A stretch of DNA of 64,000 nt from Chloroflexota bacterium (GCA_029561345.1 JAKQJC010000059.1:124001-188000), one strand, 5' to 3'; shown: positions 1-9,709, counted from the first letter of the stretch. Notes: generated from the sequence alone by a model not told the origin. Numbers and translations are program-made.

Positions 1-1
1 G

Positions 2-2545
2 GGCCGGTATGAAGAAGCCATCAATTATTTTGATGATGCGATCCGGGCAGATGCCACCCATATCACTTCACTATATAACCGCAGCCTGTACCTGTGGCGC
101 CGGGGAAAAATTACAGACACGGAAGCCTTGCGGGAATATATGCTGCCGCTGCGTGAGCAGGGAGAACGCTGGGAAACGGATTATTTCCGCACCCTGTTGC
201 ACCTTGAACGTGGAGATACCCAGGAAGCGTTGAGCATTTTAAAGAAAGATGTGCAGCGTTACGGCACCTCTGAATCGCTTCTGGGGGTGGCGCAGATGGT
301 TCAGAAATACGCCTCAGCGCGCAGCGAGTGCATCAAGACCATTCCGGCTGGCAGCAGCATCAATGCTGTGGCCATTTCACCGCAGGGCGACCGGCTGCTT
401 TCAGCGGACAATGACCACAAGCTGTGCCTGTGGGATGTGACCACGGGAAACTGCCTGCAAACCATGGAGGGGCATACTGGCCTGGTGCGCAGCCTGCATT
501 TCCTGCTAAACGGCCGCCTGGCGCTTTCGGCCAGCTGGGACAACACCCTGAGGTTATGGGATTTGAACAGCGGGCACTGCGTGCGGGTGATGGAGGGGCA
601 TCAGAATTTTATTCAGGATATGGCCATTTCAAGAGATGGAAAGCGCGCCCTTTCAGCTTCGGCAGACTGGACCTTGCGGCTGTGGGATTTGCAAACCGGG
701 GAATGTCTGAGGGTTTTTAACGGCCATGTGGATACCATCCGGTCAGCGGCCATTTCGCTGGATGACCGCACGGCTGTTTCGGCCGGCTATGACCACACCA
801 TTCGCCTGTGGGACCTGGAGACGGGCGAATGCCTGAAGAGCATTCTTTGGAACCGCTCGTGCACCAGCAACTTGAGCCTGACGCGGGATGGTCTGAAAGC
901 GATTCTGGCTGGTTTTGACAACCAGCTCTGGATGATTGATTTGGTCAGCGGACAGCCAGTCCGCTCCTATCGTGGACATACCGACGGGGTGACAATGATC
1001 AGAGTGGCTCCCAATGGCACCTGGCTGGTATCAGGCGGCATTGACAGCACCCTGCGCATCTGGGATATGAACAGCGGGCGCTGCCTGCGCACCCTGACCG
1101 GGCATCAATTCACAGTCAATTCTTTGGCCATCTGTCCAACCAAATCACTGGCGGTTTCGGGGAGCAACGATCAGACCCTGCGATTATGGCGCCTGGGGGC
1201 CGGCGCGCACGCGCCCTATATGACGGCCATTCCTCAAAGCGCAGCTGAAATGATGCGCCTGGGAGCCAAAGTGGAAGGGTACATTCAGGCGGCCAAAAGC
1301 AAGCAGGAGGCTGGAGATTTCTCCGGCGCCATGTCAGATGTGGTGGCTGCCCGCCAGGTGACCGGATATCAGCAAAACCCGCGCCTGATCACCCTGGGAG
1401 AACAAATAGCCTCAAAGGGGCAGCGCGCTGACTTGCGGGGTATGTGGATGGTGCAGAGCTTTGAAACTCACAAATCGGCGGTAAAAATGGTGATTCTCCC
1501 GCTGCGCTGGAATATTGCCGTGACTGGATCTGATGACAGCCACCTGACGGCCTGGAACCTTGAAACGGGTGCCCCTGTGCGGCAATATGAAGGCCATGCT
1601 GACGGTGTGAAAGCAGCTGCTCTGACGGCCAATTTCACCAGAATGCTGACGGGCAGCCGGGATGGCACCATGCGTTTGTGGCGCGTGGACACAGGAGAAT
1701 GCCTGAAGGTGTTTCAGGGTCACACCAGCGAGGTGAATGCGGTCTCCCTTTCGGCGGACGGGATGCTGGGGCTTTCGGCCAGCAATGACCAGACCCTGCG
1801 CCTGTGGCATATTCAGAAGGGCAGCACCCTGCGCACCCTGAAAGGCCACACCCATTTTGTCAGCGCGGCAGCGATGACGCCCGACACCCAGGTGGTTGTT
1901 TCGGCCGGCTGGGATAAAACGGTGCGCCGTTGGGATTTGCGCAGCGGGGAATGCACGGCGGTCTTGACGGGAACAAAGGAAGTGATTGATGCGTTGGCCC
2001 TTTCCAGTGATGGATTGATGGCCGCTTCTGGCGGGCATGACCAGCTGATTCGCATCTGGAGCCTGGTCAAAAATAACTGCTTCCAGGAGCTGCCCTGCGA
2101 GCACTATATCACCGCGCTGACCTTTTCCCCGGATGGTCGCTGCGTGGCTTCGGGCGAGGCAGACGGCACGCTGCGTCTGTGGGATATCACCTCAGGAATG
2201 TGCCTGAAAAAGGTCAAAGCTCACAGCGGGCCGGTGAGCGGCGTGGCATTTGGTGAATACAGCAACCTGGTGACCGTGAGCAGCAACCGCTGGTTGAAAG
2301 TGTGGCATCTTGATTGGGAGATGACTTTTAACAAACAAAAACCAGATGCCCGTGCCCAGGCCTTTTTTGAGCAGTTTATCTATAGTCACCGACCGTATGA
2401 TGCCAGCGGCATCACCCGATCAGGCAAGGCAAGCTGGACCCAGGCGGATTTTGATTTCTTTATCAAGCAGCTTAAATGGAGCGGTCTGGGCATGCTGCCG
2501 GTGGATGAAGTGCAGAGCGCACTGGAAAAGATGGCAAAAAAATAG
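2..2545 (+). CDS. TPR/WD40-repeat protein, 5' end outside window
   Basis: The frame is open from base 2, so the gene begins upstream of the window. The first visible residues (GRYEEAINYFDDAIRADAT) are a TPR helix pair. About 14 WD40 repeats follow, each ending in LWD, IWD or similar, in two sets of seven. Between them is a helical, TPR-like linker of about 80 residues (roughly bases 1220-1450). This predicts two seven-bladed beta-propellers joined by a helical hinge. The C-terminus (about 70 residues) is not WD40. Such proteins are scaffolds; in Chloroflexota and cyanobacteria the upstream part is often a Ser/Thr kinase or an NTPase, but that part is not visible here. Partners are unknown. 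The domain call is secure; function is not. Confidence 0.9.
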   Translation, partial: GRYEEAINYFDDAIRADATHITSLYNRSLYLWRRGKITDTEALREYMLPLREQGERWETDYFRTLLHLERGDTQEALSILKKDVQRYGTSESLLGVAQMVQKYASARSECIKTIPAGSSINAVAISPQGDRLLSADNDHKLCLWDVTTGNCLQTMEGHTGLVRSLHFLLNGRLALSASWDNTLRLWDLNSGHCVRVMEGHQNFIQDMAISRDGKRALSASADWTLRLWDLQTGECLRVFNGHVDTIRSAAISLDDRTAVSAGYDHTIRLWDLETGECLKSILWNRSCTSNLSLTRDGLKAILAGFDNQLWMIDLVSGQPVRSYRGHTDGVTMIRVAPNGTWLVSGGIDSTLRIWDMNSGRCLRTLTGHQFTVNSLAICPTKSLAVSGSNDQTLRLWRLGAGAHAPYMTAIPQSAAEMMRLGAKVEGYIQAAKSKQEAGDFSGAMSDVVAARQVTGYQQNPRLITLGEQIASKGQRADLRGMWMVQSFETHKSAVKMVILPLRWNIAVTGSDDSHLTAWNLETGAPVRQYEGHADGVKAAALTANFTRMLTGSRDGTMRLWRVDTGECLKVFQGHTSEVNAVSLSADGMLGLSASNDQTLRLWHIQKGSTLRTLKGHTHFVSAAAMTPDTQVVVSAGWDKTVRRWDLRSGECTAVLTGTKEVIDALALSSDGLMAASGGHDQLIRIWSLVKNNCFQELPCEHYITALTFSPDGRCVASGEADGTLRLWDITSGMCLKKVKAHSGPVSGVAFGEYSNLVTVSSNRWLKVWHLDWEMTFNKQKPDARAQAFFEQFIYSHRPYDASGITRSGKASWTQADFDFFIKQLKWSGLGMLPVDEVQSALEKMAKK

Positions 2546-2567
2546 GTTTATTCGACCTGTTAAATCA

Positions 2568-2596
2568 AAAGAAGGGCGATCACAACGCCCTTCTTT
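2568..2596. terminator. Bidirectional intrinsic terminator
   Basis: An 11-bp perfect stem (2568-2578 with 2586-2596, core GAAGGGCG/CGCCCTTC) encloses a 7-base loop and is flanked by A and T runs. It lies between the convergent WD40 gene and the formate/nitrite-type channel gene and can serve both. Confidence 0.8.
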
Positions 2597-2643
2597 CTAT
2601 ATTGAAACCTTTTTTGACATTGTCAAAGGAGTTACCGCAATTT

Positions 2644-3498
2644 TTACTGCACCTTGCGGATATAGATCCACCAGTAGGCCAGGCCGACCATGACTGCGCC
2701 GCCGATAATGTTGCCGAGGGTGACCGGCAGCAGGTTCACCAGGAAAAAATTGACCCAGGTGAGGCTGTCAAGATTGAGACCGGCTGAAGCGACCACGCCA
2801 GCGGTGAAAGCAGGGTCGAAATCTTTAATGAAAAGCCCAATGGGGATGAAATACATGTTGGCGATGCTGTGTTCCAAGCCGGCTGCCACAAAGGCGGTGA
2901 CGGGGAAGAGAATGCCCAGCACTTTATCGGCGGTGGTGCGTCCGCCGTAGGCCAGCCACACCCCCAGGCACACCAGCAGGTTGGCCAGAATACCCAGAGA
3001 GAAAGCTTGCAGCGGTTCGAGGTGGGTTTTGCTGCCGGCGATCGAAAGGGCCAGGGTGCCAACCGCGCCGCTGCCGAAAGTGTACTGCCTGCCCCAGAAG
3101 ATCAGCAGGGCAATCACCAGGGAGCCTGCCAGGTTGCCCAGATATACCAGCGCCCAGTTGCGCAGAAGCTGCAGGGAGGAGACTTTTTTGCTGGCCCAGG
3201 CCATGGCGATGAGGACATTGCCGGTGAATAATTCCGCCCCGCCCAGGATGACCAGGATGAGGCCGATACAAAACGCCACGCCCATCAGCAGGCGGGTGAG
3301 GCCGTAAGAAAGAACGCCGGTTGCGCCTGCGCCAACTGTGGTAGCAAATAAAGCCCCAAAGGCAATATAGGTCCCGGCCAGAAAAGCCAGCGCCAGGGTT
3401 TTGCCGGTGGAGAGCGAGGCTTTGCGCTGGCCGGTGGCAACCGTTTTTTCGGCAATTTCGGCAGGGGTAAGGGCATCGGGCGGGGTGGGCAAAGTCAT
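2644..3498 (-). CDS. Formate/nitrite transporter family channel (FocA/NirC-like)
   Basis: A 284-residue integral membrane protein with about six transmembrane segments and the FNT-family pattern: a cytoplasmic N-terminus, a glycine-rich first helix (FLAGTYIAFGALFAT), the ELFTGN stretch in the middle, and NLLPVTLGNIIGGA near the C-terminus. FNT proteins are pentameric channels for formate, nitrite or hydrosulfide. The start is the ATG at 3498, which overlaps the stop of the protease gene (ATGA) and has GAAGGAGG upstream; an in-frame TTG 8 codons earlier lacks such support. Linkage to hydrogenase genes favours formate as substrate, but this is inference and no formate dehydrogenase is in the window. 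Confidence 0.9.
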   Translation of the reverse strand: MTLPTPPDALTPAEIAEKTVATGQRKASLSTGKTLALAFLAGTYIAFGALFATTVGAGATGVLSYGLTRLLMGVAFCIGLILVILGGAELFTGNVLIAMAWASKKVSSLQLLRNWALVYLGNLAGSLVIALLIFWGRQYTFGSGAVGTLALSIAGSKTHLEPLQAFSLGILANLLVCLGVWLAYGGRTTADKVLGILFPVTAFVAAGLEHSIANMYFIPIGLFIKDFDPAFTAGVVASAGLNLDSLTWVNFFLVNLLPVTLGNIIGGAVMVGLAYWWIYIRKVQ

Positions 3499-3992
3499 GG
3501 CTGCGGTTCCTCCTTCATCCAATGGACTATCTTTTTCACCGCTTCCTGAACAAGAGCAGTGGTTCCAGGTGAAAGCTGTTGGGTGAACTTGAACTCATAG
3601 CCCCTCACAGAAAGCAGCAGGGTTTCAGGATTCTTATGATACAAAGTCTGGGTGAGGGCCAGGCAGGCTGCCGGCGACATGCTGTGGGTGAGCGGCGAAC
3701 CCTGGTAGGCGGATTCAATGCTCTGGATATTGAGGTCATTTGCCACAGCGCCGGTATGGGCGTCAAGGAAGATCACCCGTTCATATTGTCCGATCAGTTC
3801 GGAAAATTCAGGATAGAGCTGCAGGCAAAAGAGAAAATGGGGCAGCGGGCCATCAGGTGGGATGGGCATTTCGTCGGGCACCAGGGGCAGGGGGCGGCCG
3901 ATGGCCTCGGCCACGCCGCGCATGATATGCCAGGCAGCGCCGTCATCCTGACGATCGAGATTGCCATAGCCTAAAATTAAAGTAGATTTCAT
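3495..3992 (-). CDS. [NiFe]-hydrogenase maturation protease (HoxW/HycI family)
   Basis: A 165-residue endopeptidase of the HyaD/HycI/HoxW family, which removes the C-terminal peptide of the [NiFe] large subunit after nickel insertion. The N-terminus has the family signature LILGYGNLDRQDDGAAW. The acidic nickel-sensing residues are probably in QLYPEFSE and FLDAHTG, with a conserved His in LTHSMSP. It lies directly downstream of the hydrogenase large subunit, behind a terminator, and overlaps the FNT gene by 4 bases. Its substrate is very probably the large subunit encoded at 4070-5497. Confidence 0.9.
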   Translation of the reverse strand: MKSTLILGYGNLDRQDDGAAWHIMRGVAEAIGRPLPLVPDEMPIPPDGPLPHFLFCLQLYPEFSELIGQYERVIFLDAHTGAVANDLNIQSIESAYQGSPLTHSMSPAACLALTQTLYHKNPETLLLSVRGYEFKFTQQLSPGTTALVQEAVKKIVHWMKEEPQP

Positions 3993-3999
3993 AGGGTTA

Positions 4000-4005
4000 A
4001 TTATA
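4000..4005 (-). promoter_or_regulatory. -10 box (TATAAT) for protease-FNT pair, possibly leaderless
   Basis: On the minus strand a perfect TATAAT ends only 7 bases before the protease ATG (3992). Transcription would then start at or next to the ATG, giving a leaderless mRNA. No Shine-Dalgarno sequence is present, which agrees. No clear -35 is seen; that position falls in the preceding terminator stem. Confidence 0.5.
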
Positions 4006-4015
4006 CGCTGGAGTT

Positions 4016-4051
4016 AAAAATTTCCCCTCCTTTTGGAGAAAGGAGGGGAAA
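4016..4051 (-). terminator. Intrinsic terminator of the hydrogenase operon
   Basis: A perfect 13-bp stem (4021-4033 with 4039-4051; TTTCCCCTCCTTT and its complement) with a 5-base loop. On the minus strand it is followed by TTTTT. It ends the hydrogenase transcript just after the large subunit, so the protease and FNT genes need their own promoter. Confidence 0.85.
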
Positions 4052-4069
4052 TCGAAGGGTAAGAACAGA

Positions 4070-5497
4070 TCAGCCGCGGGTGACGGACTGGATGAGATTG
4101 CCCTGGGAGTCAATCATGTCCACAATCATGGGCATCTGGCCGATGGCATGGGTAGAGCAGGACAGGCAGGGATCGTGAGCGCGCACCGCAGCTTCAACCC
4201 GGTTCAGCAGGCCTTCGCGAATTTCTGGGCCGGTGATGTAGGTTTTGGCAACGCTGTCAACCGCTTCGCACATGGCGTAGTTGTTGTGGCCGGTGGACAC
4301 AATCAGGTTGACACTGGTGAGCTGGGCATTCTTGTTAGTCTTGTAGTGGTGGATGAGGGTGCCGCGCGGGGCTTCGATGACGCCCACGCCTTCGCCGCGG
4401 AAGTTGTGGCGGGTGTTGAGGATGTCCTTGCTGAGGATATCGGGATCATCGCAGAGAACGCGCACTCTTTCAGCCGCGAAGAGGGCTTCAATCAGGCGAG
4501 CGTAGTGGTAGTAGAGGGTGTTTTCCACGGGGGCGCCACCGTTGAGCTGCTTGAAGATCTTGAGTTCGGCATCGGCCAGCGGGGTGTGAATTTTGTCAGA
4601 GGCGTTGAGGCGGCCCAGGGGACCCACGCGGTAAACGCCGCCCGGGTAACCCAGCTTTTTGTAGTAGGGGAACTTGAGGTATGACCAGCTTTCAACATGC
4701 TCGGCAATATAGTCGAGGTAGTTGCGCGGGTCAAATTTTTCAAGCTGGCTGCCATCGCGGCCCAGCAGGCGGATATTGCCATCGTAGAGTTCGAGGCCGT
4801 TTTCAGGGGTCACCAGGCCAAAATAGCCGGTGGGGAAGACGCCAAATTTGTTGATATCTTCCATGTTGCGGGCAGCCCAATCTTTGATGATGGACAGACC
4901 CACCTGAATGGTGGCGATGGCGGTATCCACGCCAGAGAGAATGTAATCACGTTCGGCCGGTTTGAGGGCTTTGTTGACGCCGCCAGGCACGGCAAACACG
5001 GGATGAATGCGGCGGCCGCCGAGGGTGTGGATGATTTCTTGGCCGTATTTGCGCAGTTCAACCGCCTTGAGAGTCAGGGCGGCATCGGCGCCGATCAGGC
5101 CAACCACATTGCGGATGGCAGGATCGGCATCCCATCCGAGGAGCAAATCAGGGCCGGCCAGTTCAAAGAAGTGCATGCCGTGGCTCTGGATGATCTGGCC
5201 CATATGCATCAATTCACGCAGCAGGGCGGCGGGGCGGGGCGGCGGGCAGCCCATCACTTCGTCACCGGCCTTGGCTGCAGCCAGGTGATGGCTGACGGGG
5301 CAGATGCCGCAGATGCGGGGGGTGATGAGGGGCATTTCAAAGACCATGCGGCCTTCGCAGAATTTTTCGAAACCGCGAAATTCATTGACGTGCAGGTAGG
5401 CATGGTTCACGGTGCCGTCATCATTCATGCGAATGGTGATTTTGGCGTGGCCTTCAATGCGGGTAACGGGTTCAATTGTGATTTTTTGTGCAACCAT
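4070..5497 (-). CDS. hoxH: [NiFe]-hydrogenase large subunit, group 3 (HoxH/HydL-like)
   Basis: A 475-residue catalytic subunit holding the Ni-Fe(CN)2CO site. The N-terminal motif [11 protein letters not shown] and the C-terminal motif [10 protein letters not shown] supply the four nickel-binding cysteines. The residues after THA (about 24) form the tail normally cut off by a maturation protease, which is encoded just downstream. There is no signal peptide and the partner small subunit lacks a Tat signal, so the enzyme is cytoplasmic. The motifs fit the group 3 bidirectional, NAD(P)-linked type, and also the HydL subunit of the bifurcating HydABCSL enzyme; the sequence alone does not separate these. 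It is the last gene of the operon. Confidence 0.93.
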   Translation of the reverse strand: MVAQKITIEPVTRIEGHAKITIRMNDDGTVNHAYLHVNEFRGFEKFCEGRMVFEMPLITPRICGICPVSHHLAAAKAGDEVMGCPPPRPAALLRELMHMGQIIQSHGMHFFELAGPDLLLGWDADPAIRNVVGLIGADAALTLKAVELRKYGQEIIHTLGGRRIHPVFAVPGGVNKALKPAERDYILSGVDTAIATIQVGLSIIKDWAARNMEDINKFGVFPTGYFGLVTPENGLELYDGNIRLLGRDGSQLEKFDPRNYLDYIAEHVESWSYLKFPYYKKLGYPGGVYRVGPLGRLNASDKIHTPLADAELKIFKQLNGGAPVENTLYYHYARLIEALFAAERVRVLCDDPDILSKDILNTRHNFRGEGVGVIEAPRGTLIHHYKTNKNAQLTSVNLIVSTGHNNYAMCEAVDSVAKTYITGPEIREGLLNRVEAAVRAHDPCLSCSTHAIGQMPMIVDMIDSQGNLIQSVTRG

Positions 5498-5506
5498 TTT
5501 TATCTC

Positions 5507-6049
5507 CTAATGCCAGTGGAGCTTGTCGCCTTCAAGCACCGGCTTGCGGCCCTGCGCCAGCTCACTCAACACATAAAAAATGACATCAGCGTCGGGAGGG
5601 CAGCCCGGCACGAAAATATCCACCGGGACAACCTCATGCACAGCGCGAACGGTGCCCTGCACGCAGAGTTCCGGATCGTTGGGGATCTGACCGCTGGCAT
5701 CATTGCTTTCCGCTTCGACATAAGCGCGGCGCATGGCTTCTTCAACGGTGAAGAAATTGCGCATGGCCGGCACGCCGCCGAACACGGCGCAATCGCCGAG
5801 GGCCACCAGGGTTTTGCAGCGCTTGCGCATGCGGTGGGCCACTTCTTCATTAGAAGTGTTGTTGATGCCGCCTTCGAGGACGCCCACATCCACACCGGAT
5901 TCATCCGGTTCCTTCAGGTCGGTGATGGGGGTGGCCCGCAGGTCGGCCAGCTGGCACACAGCCACCAGGCGTTCATCCATATCGAGCAGAGACATGTGGC
6001 AGCCTGCGCAGCCGCACATCCAGTCACTTGCAACTTTAGGTTTGGTCAT
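5507..6049 (-). CDS. hoxY: [NiFe]-hydrogenase small subunit (HoxY/HydS-like)
   Basis: A 180-residue short-form small subunit carrying one proximal [4Fe-4S] cluster. Ligands are visible in WMCGCAGCHMSLLD, ALGDCAVFGG and VPGCPPD. It lacks the C-terminal medial and distal cluster domain of membrane-bound uptake hydrogenases and lacks a Tat signal, as expected for cytoplasmic group 3 enzymes. It passes electrons from the large subunit to the NuoG-like subunit encoded upstream. It lies 9 bases from the large-subunit gene. Confidence 0.92.
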   Translation of the reverse strand: MTKPKVASDWMCGCAGCHMSLLDMDERLVAVCQLADLRATPITDLKEPDESGVDVGVLEGGINNTSNEEVAHRMRKRCKTLVALGDCAVFGGVPAMRNFFTVEEAMRRAYVEAESNDASGQIPNDPELCVQGTVRAVHEVVPVDIFVPGCPPDADVIFYVLSELAQGRKPVLEGDKLHWH

Positions 6050-6082
6050 ACGTTTCTCCTTTGGTTAACCAATAAATCGGGT

Positions 6083-8014
6083 TCAGGCTTCAATCGCGAC
6101 AGCAGAAACGCGCCGGGTGAGCGCGGCTTTCCAATCATCATTGAGGCTGACGCCCATGGCTGCGGCGAGGGCTTTCAAGGCTTCTTCATTGGTCCTGACA
6201 TCTTCGGCAGGGACGATGGCTTTACGGGCCGCCTGCAGCTTGCCTTCCAGGTTCACATAGTGACCGTCCTGTTCCATCCAATTGGCAACAGGCAGGACCA
6301 CATCGGCCTTGGCGGTAAGCTGGGAGGCATAGGCGCTCTGTACAGCGAGGAAGGAAACGCCTTCGAGTCGCTGGATCAGGCGCTGGCTGGGTTTTTCATC
6401 GCCGAGGGCAACAAAGACAGCCTTGTGGCCTTCGATGGAGATGGGCTTGTCGAGGTGGTACTGTGAGGCGGCCACGCTGTTGGCGCCGCCCTTGAGGCCG
6501 ATGACAGCCGGGGTGGCAATGGCCTGAGCCAGATCAGAGAGAGCCTTGAAACCAACCTTGCCAGCTTTGGCCAGACCCGCTTCGTTGAAGAGGATGGCGG
6601 GGGCAGAGGCGGTGCCGAGCAGGCGGGCGGCATCGAGGAAGGTGTCGGCGGAGATGCCGGTCTTTTCGACGGCGGCGGTCAGGACTTTTTCGGCATCGAG
6701 GCCGGCCTTGGACAGGCCCAGCTTCACAAGGGCAGCCAGCAGGCCGTTGAGCACATCGACATCGCTGCCTTTGCCGGGTTTGAGGACCACATCAGCCAGT
6801 TCGGTGAGGGCGTTTTCGGCACCATCCACCACCACCAGGCCGGTGTTCTTGACCAGGGCGCGCTTGACAAAGAAGCCCGCCACCTGGTGATCTTTGACCA
6901 GATTTTCGCCCAGCACCAGGAAGCAATCAGCGCTGTTAAGGGCGGAGAGATTGCTTTCGAAGGATTTGCCGATTTCTTCAGCGAAGGCGGCGCCGAGGGC
7001 GGTGAAAGCGCCTTCTTCAAGGCTGGAACCGCCGTCGAAGATCTGCTTGAAGGCATAGAGAGCCTCGGCAGAGAGGTGGGTGGAGGCCAGGGCAGCCAGA
7101 CCGGCTGAATGATCGGCGATGGCTTTGAGGGCTTCATCCCAGGTGGCAGCCTTGAGGGCGCCATTTTTGCGCACCAGCGGGGTGCTGAGGCGTTCGGTGG
7201 TGTCTTCGATGGGCTGGAAACGGCCGATTTCGCACAGCAGACCGCCATTGAGGGCGGCTTCCCATTTGCCTTCAATGCGCACGAGGTTGTTATCGCGGGT
7301 GAGGATTTCGAGGTTGCAGCCGACGGAGCAGCCGGTGCAGATGGAGTCGACGCGATCAACCTGGGTTTCGCGGCCGTGGTAGGCGCTCTGGCGGTCGATC
7401 AGGGCGCCGGTGGGGCAGATCTGGACGCAGGTGCCGCAGGAGATACAGGTGCTTTCGCCCATGGGCACGCCGTAATCGGCCACCAGGAAGCTGCGGGCGC
7501 CGCGTTCTTCGAAGCCGAGGGTGTTGTTGCCAACCATTTCGGCGCAGGCGCGCACGCAGCGGCGGCAGAGGATGCAGCGGTTGTTATCGAGAATGAAATA
7601 GGGATGCGAGGCATCCACGGCATAGCTCTGCCAGTTGGGCTGCAGAGGCCAGTGGGTCATGCCTTCGCCATAAGCCGCGTTCTGCAGTTCGCAATCGCCG
7701 CCAGAAACCTGGCAGTAGGGGCAGAAGTGGTTGCGTTCGCTGAAGATGAGGGTGAGCACAAACTTGCGGGCGCCGCGGACCTTCTCGGTGGCGGTGCGGA
7801 CAACCATGTTGTTGAACACTGGCAGGGTGCAGGCGGGTTGAAGGGTGCGGGCGCCTTCCACTTCGACCACGCACAGGCGGCAGCCGCCGTAAGGTGCAAG
7901 ATTGGGGTGGTCGCAAAGGGTGGGGATGGCAATGCCGGCCATCTTTGCCGCATTCAGAACGGTCGTCCCTTCGGGTACTTCAATTGTTTTGTCGTCAATT
8001 TTCAGGTGGACCAT
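6083..8014 (-). CDS. NuoG/HydA-like iron-sulfur subunit of the hydrogenase complex
   Basis: A 643-residue electron-wire subunit. In order: an N-terminal [2Fe-2S] ferredoxin domain (CDHPN, YGGCRLCVVEVEG, ACTLPV), the His/Cys [4Fe-4S] motif HFCPYCQVSGGDCELQ, a two-cluster domain (CILCRRCVRAC and CISCGTCVQICP), then CTGCSVGC plus a later Cys for an N7-type cluster. A degenerate molybdopterin-oxidoreductase domain of about 380 residues follows, as in NuoG. It is larger than the about 240-residue HoxU, so it resembles NuoG or the HydA of bifurcating hydrogenases. It probably links the diaphorase (NuoE/F-like) subunits to the [NiFe] module. Confidence 0.88.
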   Translation of the reverse strand: MVHLKIDDKTIEVPEGTTVLNAAKMAGIAIPTLCDHPNLAPYGGCRLCVVEVEGARTLQPACTLPVFNNMVVRTATEKVRGARKFVLTLIFSERNHFCPYCQVSGGDCELQNAAYGEGMTHWPLQPNWQSYAVDASHPYFILDNNRCILCRRCVRACAEMVGNNTLGFEERGARSFLVADYGVPMGESTCISCGTCVQICPTGALIDRQSAYHGRETQVDRVDSICTGCSVGCNLEILTRDNNLVRIEGKWEAALNGGLLCEIGRFQPIEDTTERLSTPLVRKNGALKAATWDEALKAIADHSAGLAALASTHLSAEALYAFKQIFDGGSSLEEGAFTALGAAFAEEIGKSFESNLSALNSADCFLVLGENLVKDHQVAGFFVKRALVKNTGLVVVDGAENALTELADVVLKPGKGSDVDVLNGLLAALVKLGLSKAGLDAEKVLTAAVEKTGISADTFLDAARLLGTASAPAILFNEAGLAKAGKVGFKALSDLAQAIATPAVIGLKGGANSVAASQYHLDKPISIEGHKAVFVALGDEKPSQRLIQRLEGVSFLAVQSAYASQLTAKADVVLPVANWMEQDGHYVNLEGKLQAARKAIVPAEDVRTNEEALKALAAAMGVSLNDDWKAALTRRVSAVAIEA

Positions 8015-8054
8015 TATAGCAATCTCCGTGTCTATAAGATAGAATATTCCAGGA

Positions 8055-9695
8055 TCAGATGTGATACTTCTTGCCGCTCATGGGGCAAACGCCGCTGGGG
8101 CAGACTTTAAGACGAATGTGTGCTTCAACTTCGGCGCGGAAGTATTTAAGGACATCCTTGATGGGGGCGCCGGCGGTCTGGCCAAGGCCGCAGTTTGACA
8201 GCTGGTAGAGGTTCTCCGCCAGCAGTTCAAGGTCATCGAGATCCTTAAGGACAGCCACACCTTCAGCAATGTTGCTGAGGATTTGGAAACCGCGCTGATT
8301 GCCGATGCGGCAGGGATTGCATTTGCCGCAGGATTCTTCGCGGAAGAAGTTGAGCAGTACTTTTGCCAGGTCAACCACACAGTTGTTGTCGTCACAGATG
8401 AGCAGCGCGCCTGAACCCAGGGAAACGCCCGCTTTGTTGAACGAGTCGAAATCCATGGGGGTGTCTTGCAGGGAAGCAGGGATGATCGAACCGGATGAAC
8501 CGCCGGTCTGGGCCATTTTGAAGGTGGCGCCGTTGCGCATGCCTTTGCCGTAAATGGCAATGACTTCGCGCAGGGTGATGCCCATGGGCACTTCAATCAG
8601 GCCGGTGGCGTTGACATTACCCAGAATGGTGTAGACCTTGGTGCCCGGGCTGGAGGGAGTCCCCAGGGTGCGGTACCAGGCGGCGCCATTGTGGAGAATG
8701 GGGGGAATGTTCGCCAGGGTTTCCACGTTGTTGACGAGGGTGGGTTTGTTCCACAGACCGTTGGTGGTGGGGTAAGGTGGGCGCGGGCGGGGTTCGCCGC
8801 GTTTGCCTTCGATGGATTCGATCAGAGCGGTTTCTTCACCGCAGATATAGGCGCCGGCTCCGGAGTGAATGTGAATATCGTAGCTGAAGTTGGTGCCAAA
8901 GATATTCTCACCCAGGAAGCCCATTTCATGAGCCTGCTGGATGGCCGTGCGCAGGCGTTCCTGCGCCAGCATATATTCACCGCGAACGTAAATGTAGGCT
9001 TCCTGAGCGCCCACCGCGTAACCGGCGATGATGAGGGCTTCGATCAGGCTGTGCGGATCGCCTTCGAGCAGAAGGCGGTCTTTGAAGGTGCCAGGTTCGC
9101 TTTCATCAGCGTTCATGATGACATATTTGCGAGCGCCGGCAGCCTTGGACACAAATTTCCATTTGGTGCCGGTGGGGAAGCCTGCACCGCCACGCCCGCG
9201 CAGGCCCGATTTTTCGATTTCAGCAATCACCTGTTCGGGGGTCATTTCGGTCAGGGCTTTGCCCAGGGCCGCATAACCATCGTGGACGATATATTCTTCG
9301 ATACTGTTGGGGTCAATCACACCAACGCGGCGCAAAAGCACGCGCTGTTCGGCGGGCAGAGTGCCGCGCCGGGCGGAAAGCCAGGCAATGCGGCCGGTCA
9401 GTTCTTTGGCAGGCGCCTGCAAAGAGGTGGCCAGGCGGCCCTTGTAGAGATGTTCTTCAACAAGGAAATGCACATCATCCGGCTTCACGGGACCATAAAT
9501 CACAGCTTCGGGGTAGACGATGACCATGGGGACAGCATCGTGCCGACCCACATCGCCCACCATCGAGAGGGAAATTTCACTTTCCAGCCCAAAGGCTTTC
9601 AGTTCTTGCTGGAGGCGGTCAAAAACCAACTGCGCGCCCTGATTCATGCTTTGGGGGTCGCTGGAGACCAGCACCATTGAGCGAACGGCTTTCAT
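8055..9695 (-). CDS. NuoF/HydB-like flavoprotein subunit, form 1 (no C-terminal ferredoxin)
   Basis: A 546-residue NAD(P)H/FMN subunit. The FMN/NADH fold shows GLRGRGGAGFPTGTKW, NADESEPGTFKDR and YIYVRGEY. The [4Fe-4S] site shows ESCGKCNPCR plus the Cys of SNCGLGQ. The first 90 residues are a thioredoxin-like domain of the type that in HydB/HndC binds [2Fe-2S], but here it has no cysteine. The protein ends soon after the [4Fe-4S] domain (VCPSGVCPMSGKKYHI) and lacks the two-cluster ferredoxin domain present in the paralog at 10262-12043. Two NuoF-like genes in one operon is unusual. Confidence 0.9.
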   Translation of the reverse strand: MKAVRSMVLVSSDPQSMNQGAQLVFDRLQQELKAFGLESEISLSMVGDVGRHDAVPMVIVYPEAVIYGPVKPDDVHFLVEEHLYKGRLATSLQAPAKELTGRIAWLSARRGTLPAEQRVLLRRVGVIDPNSIEEYIVHDGYAALGKALTEMTPEQVIAEIEKSGLRGRGGAGFPTGTKWKFVSKAAGARKYVIMNADESEPGTFKDRLLLEGDPHSLIEALIIAGYAVGAQEAYIYVRGEYMLAQERLRTAIQQAHEMGFLGENIFGTNFSYDIHIHSGAGAYICGEETALIESIEGKRGEPRPRPPYPTTNGLWNKPTLVNNVETLANIPPILHNGAAWYRTLGTPSSPGTKVYTILGNVNATGLIEVPMGITLREVIAIYGKGMRNGATFKMAQTGGSSGSIIPASLQDTPMDFDSFNKAGVSLGSGALLICDDNNCVVDLAKVLLNFFREESCGKCNPCRIGNQRGFQILSNIAEGVAVLKDLDDLELLAENLYQLSNCGLGQTAGAPIKDVLKYFRAEVEAHIRLKVCPSGVCPMSGKKYHI

Positions 9696-9709
9696 GTTTT
9701 GTGCCTCCT

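Noticed and set aside
4697-6466. 589-codon open frame on the plus strand opposite the hydrogenase subunits
   Set aside because: It is antisense to strongly conserved hydrogenase genes, its product is a low-complexity mix without motifs, and codon bias of the real genes explains the absence of stops.
7109-8110. 333-codon plus-strand frame opposite the NuoG-like gene
   Set aside because: Antisense shadow; the Gly/Ala-rich product mirrors codon use in the cluster-binding subunit.
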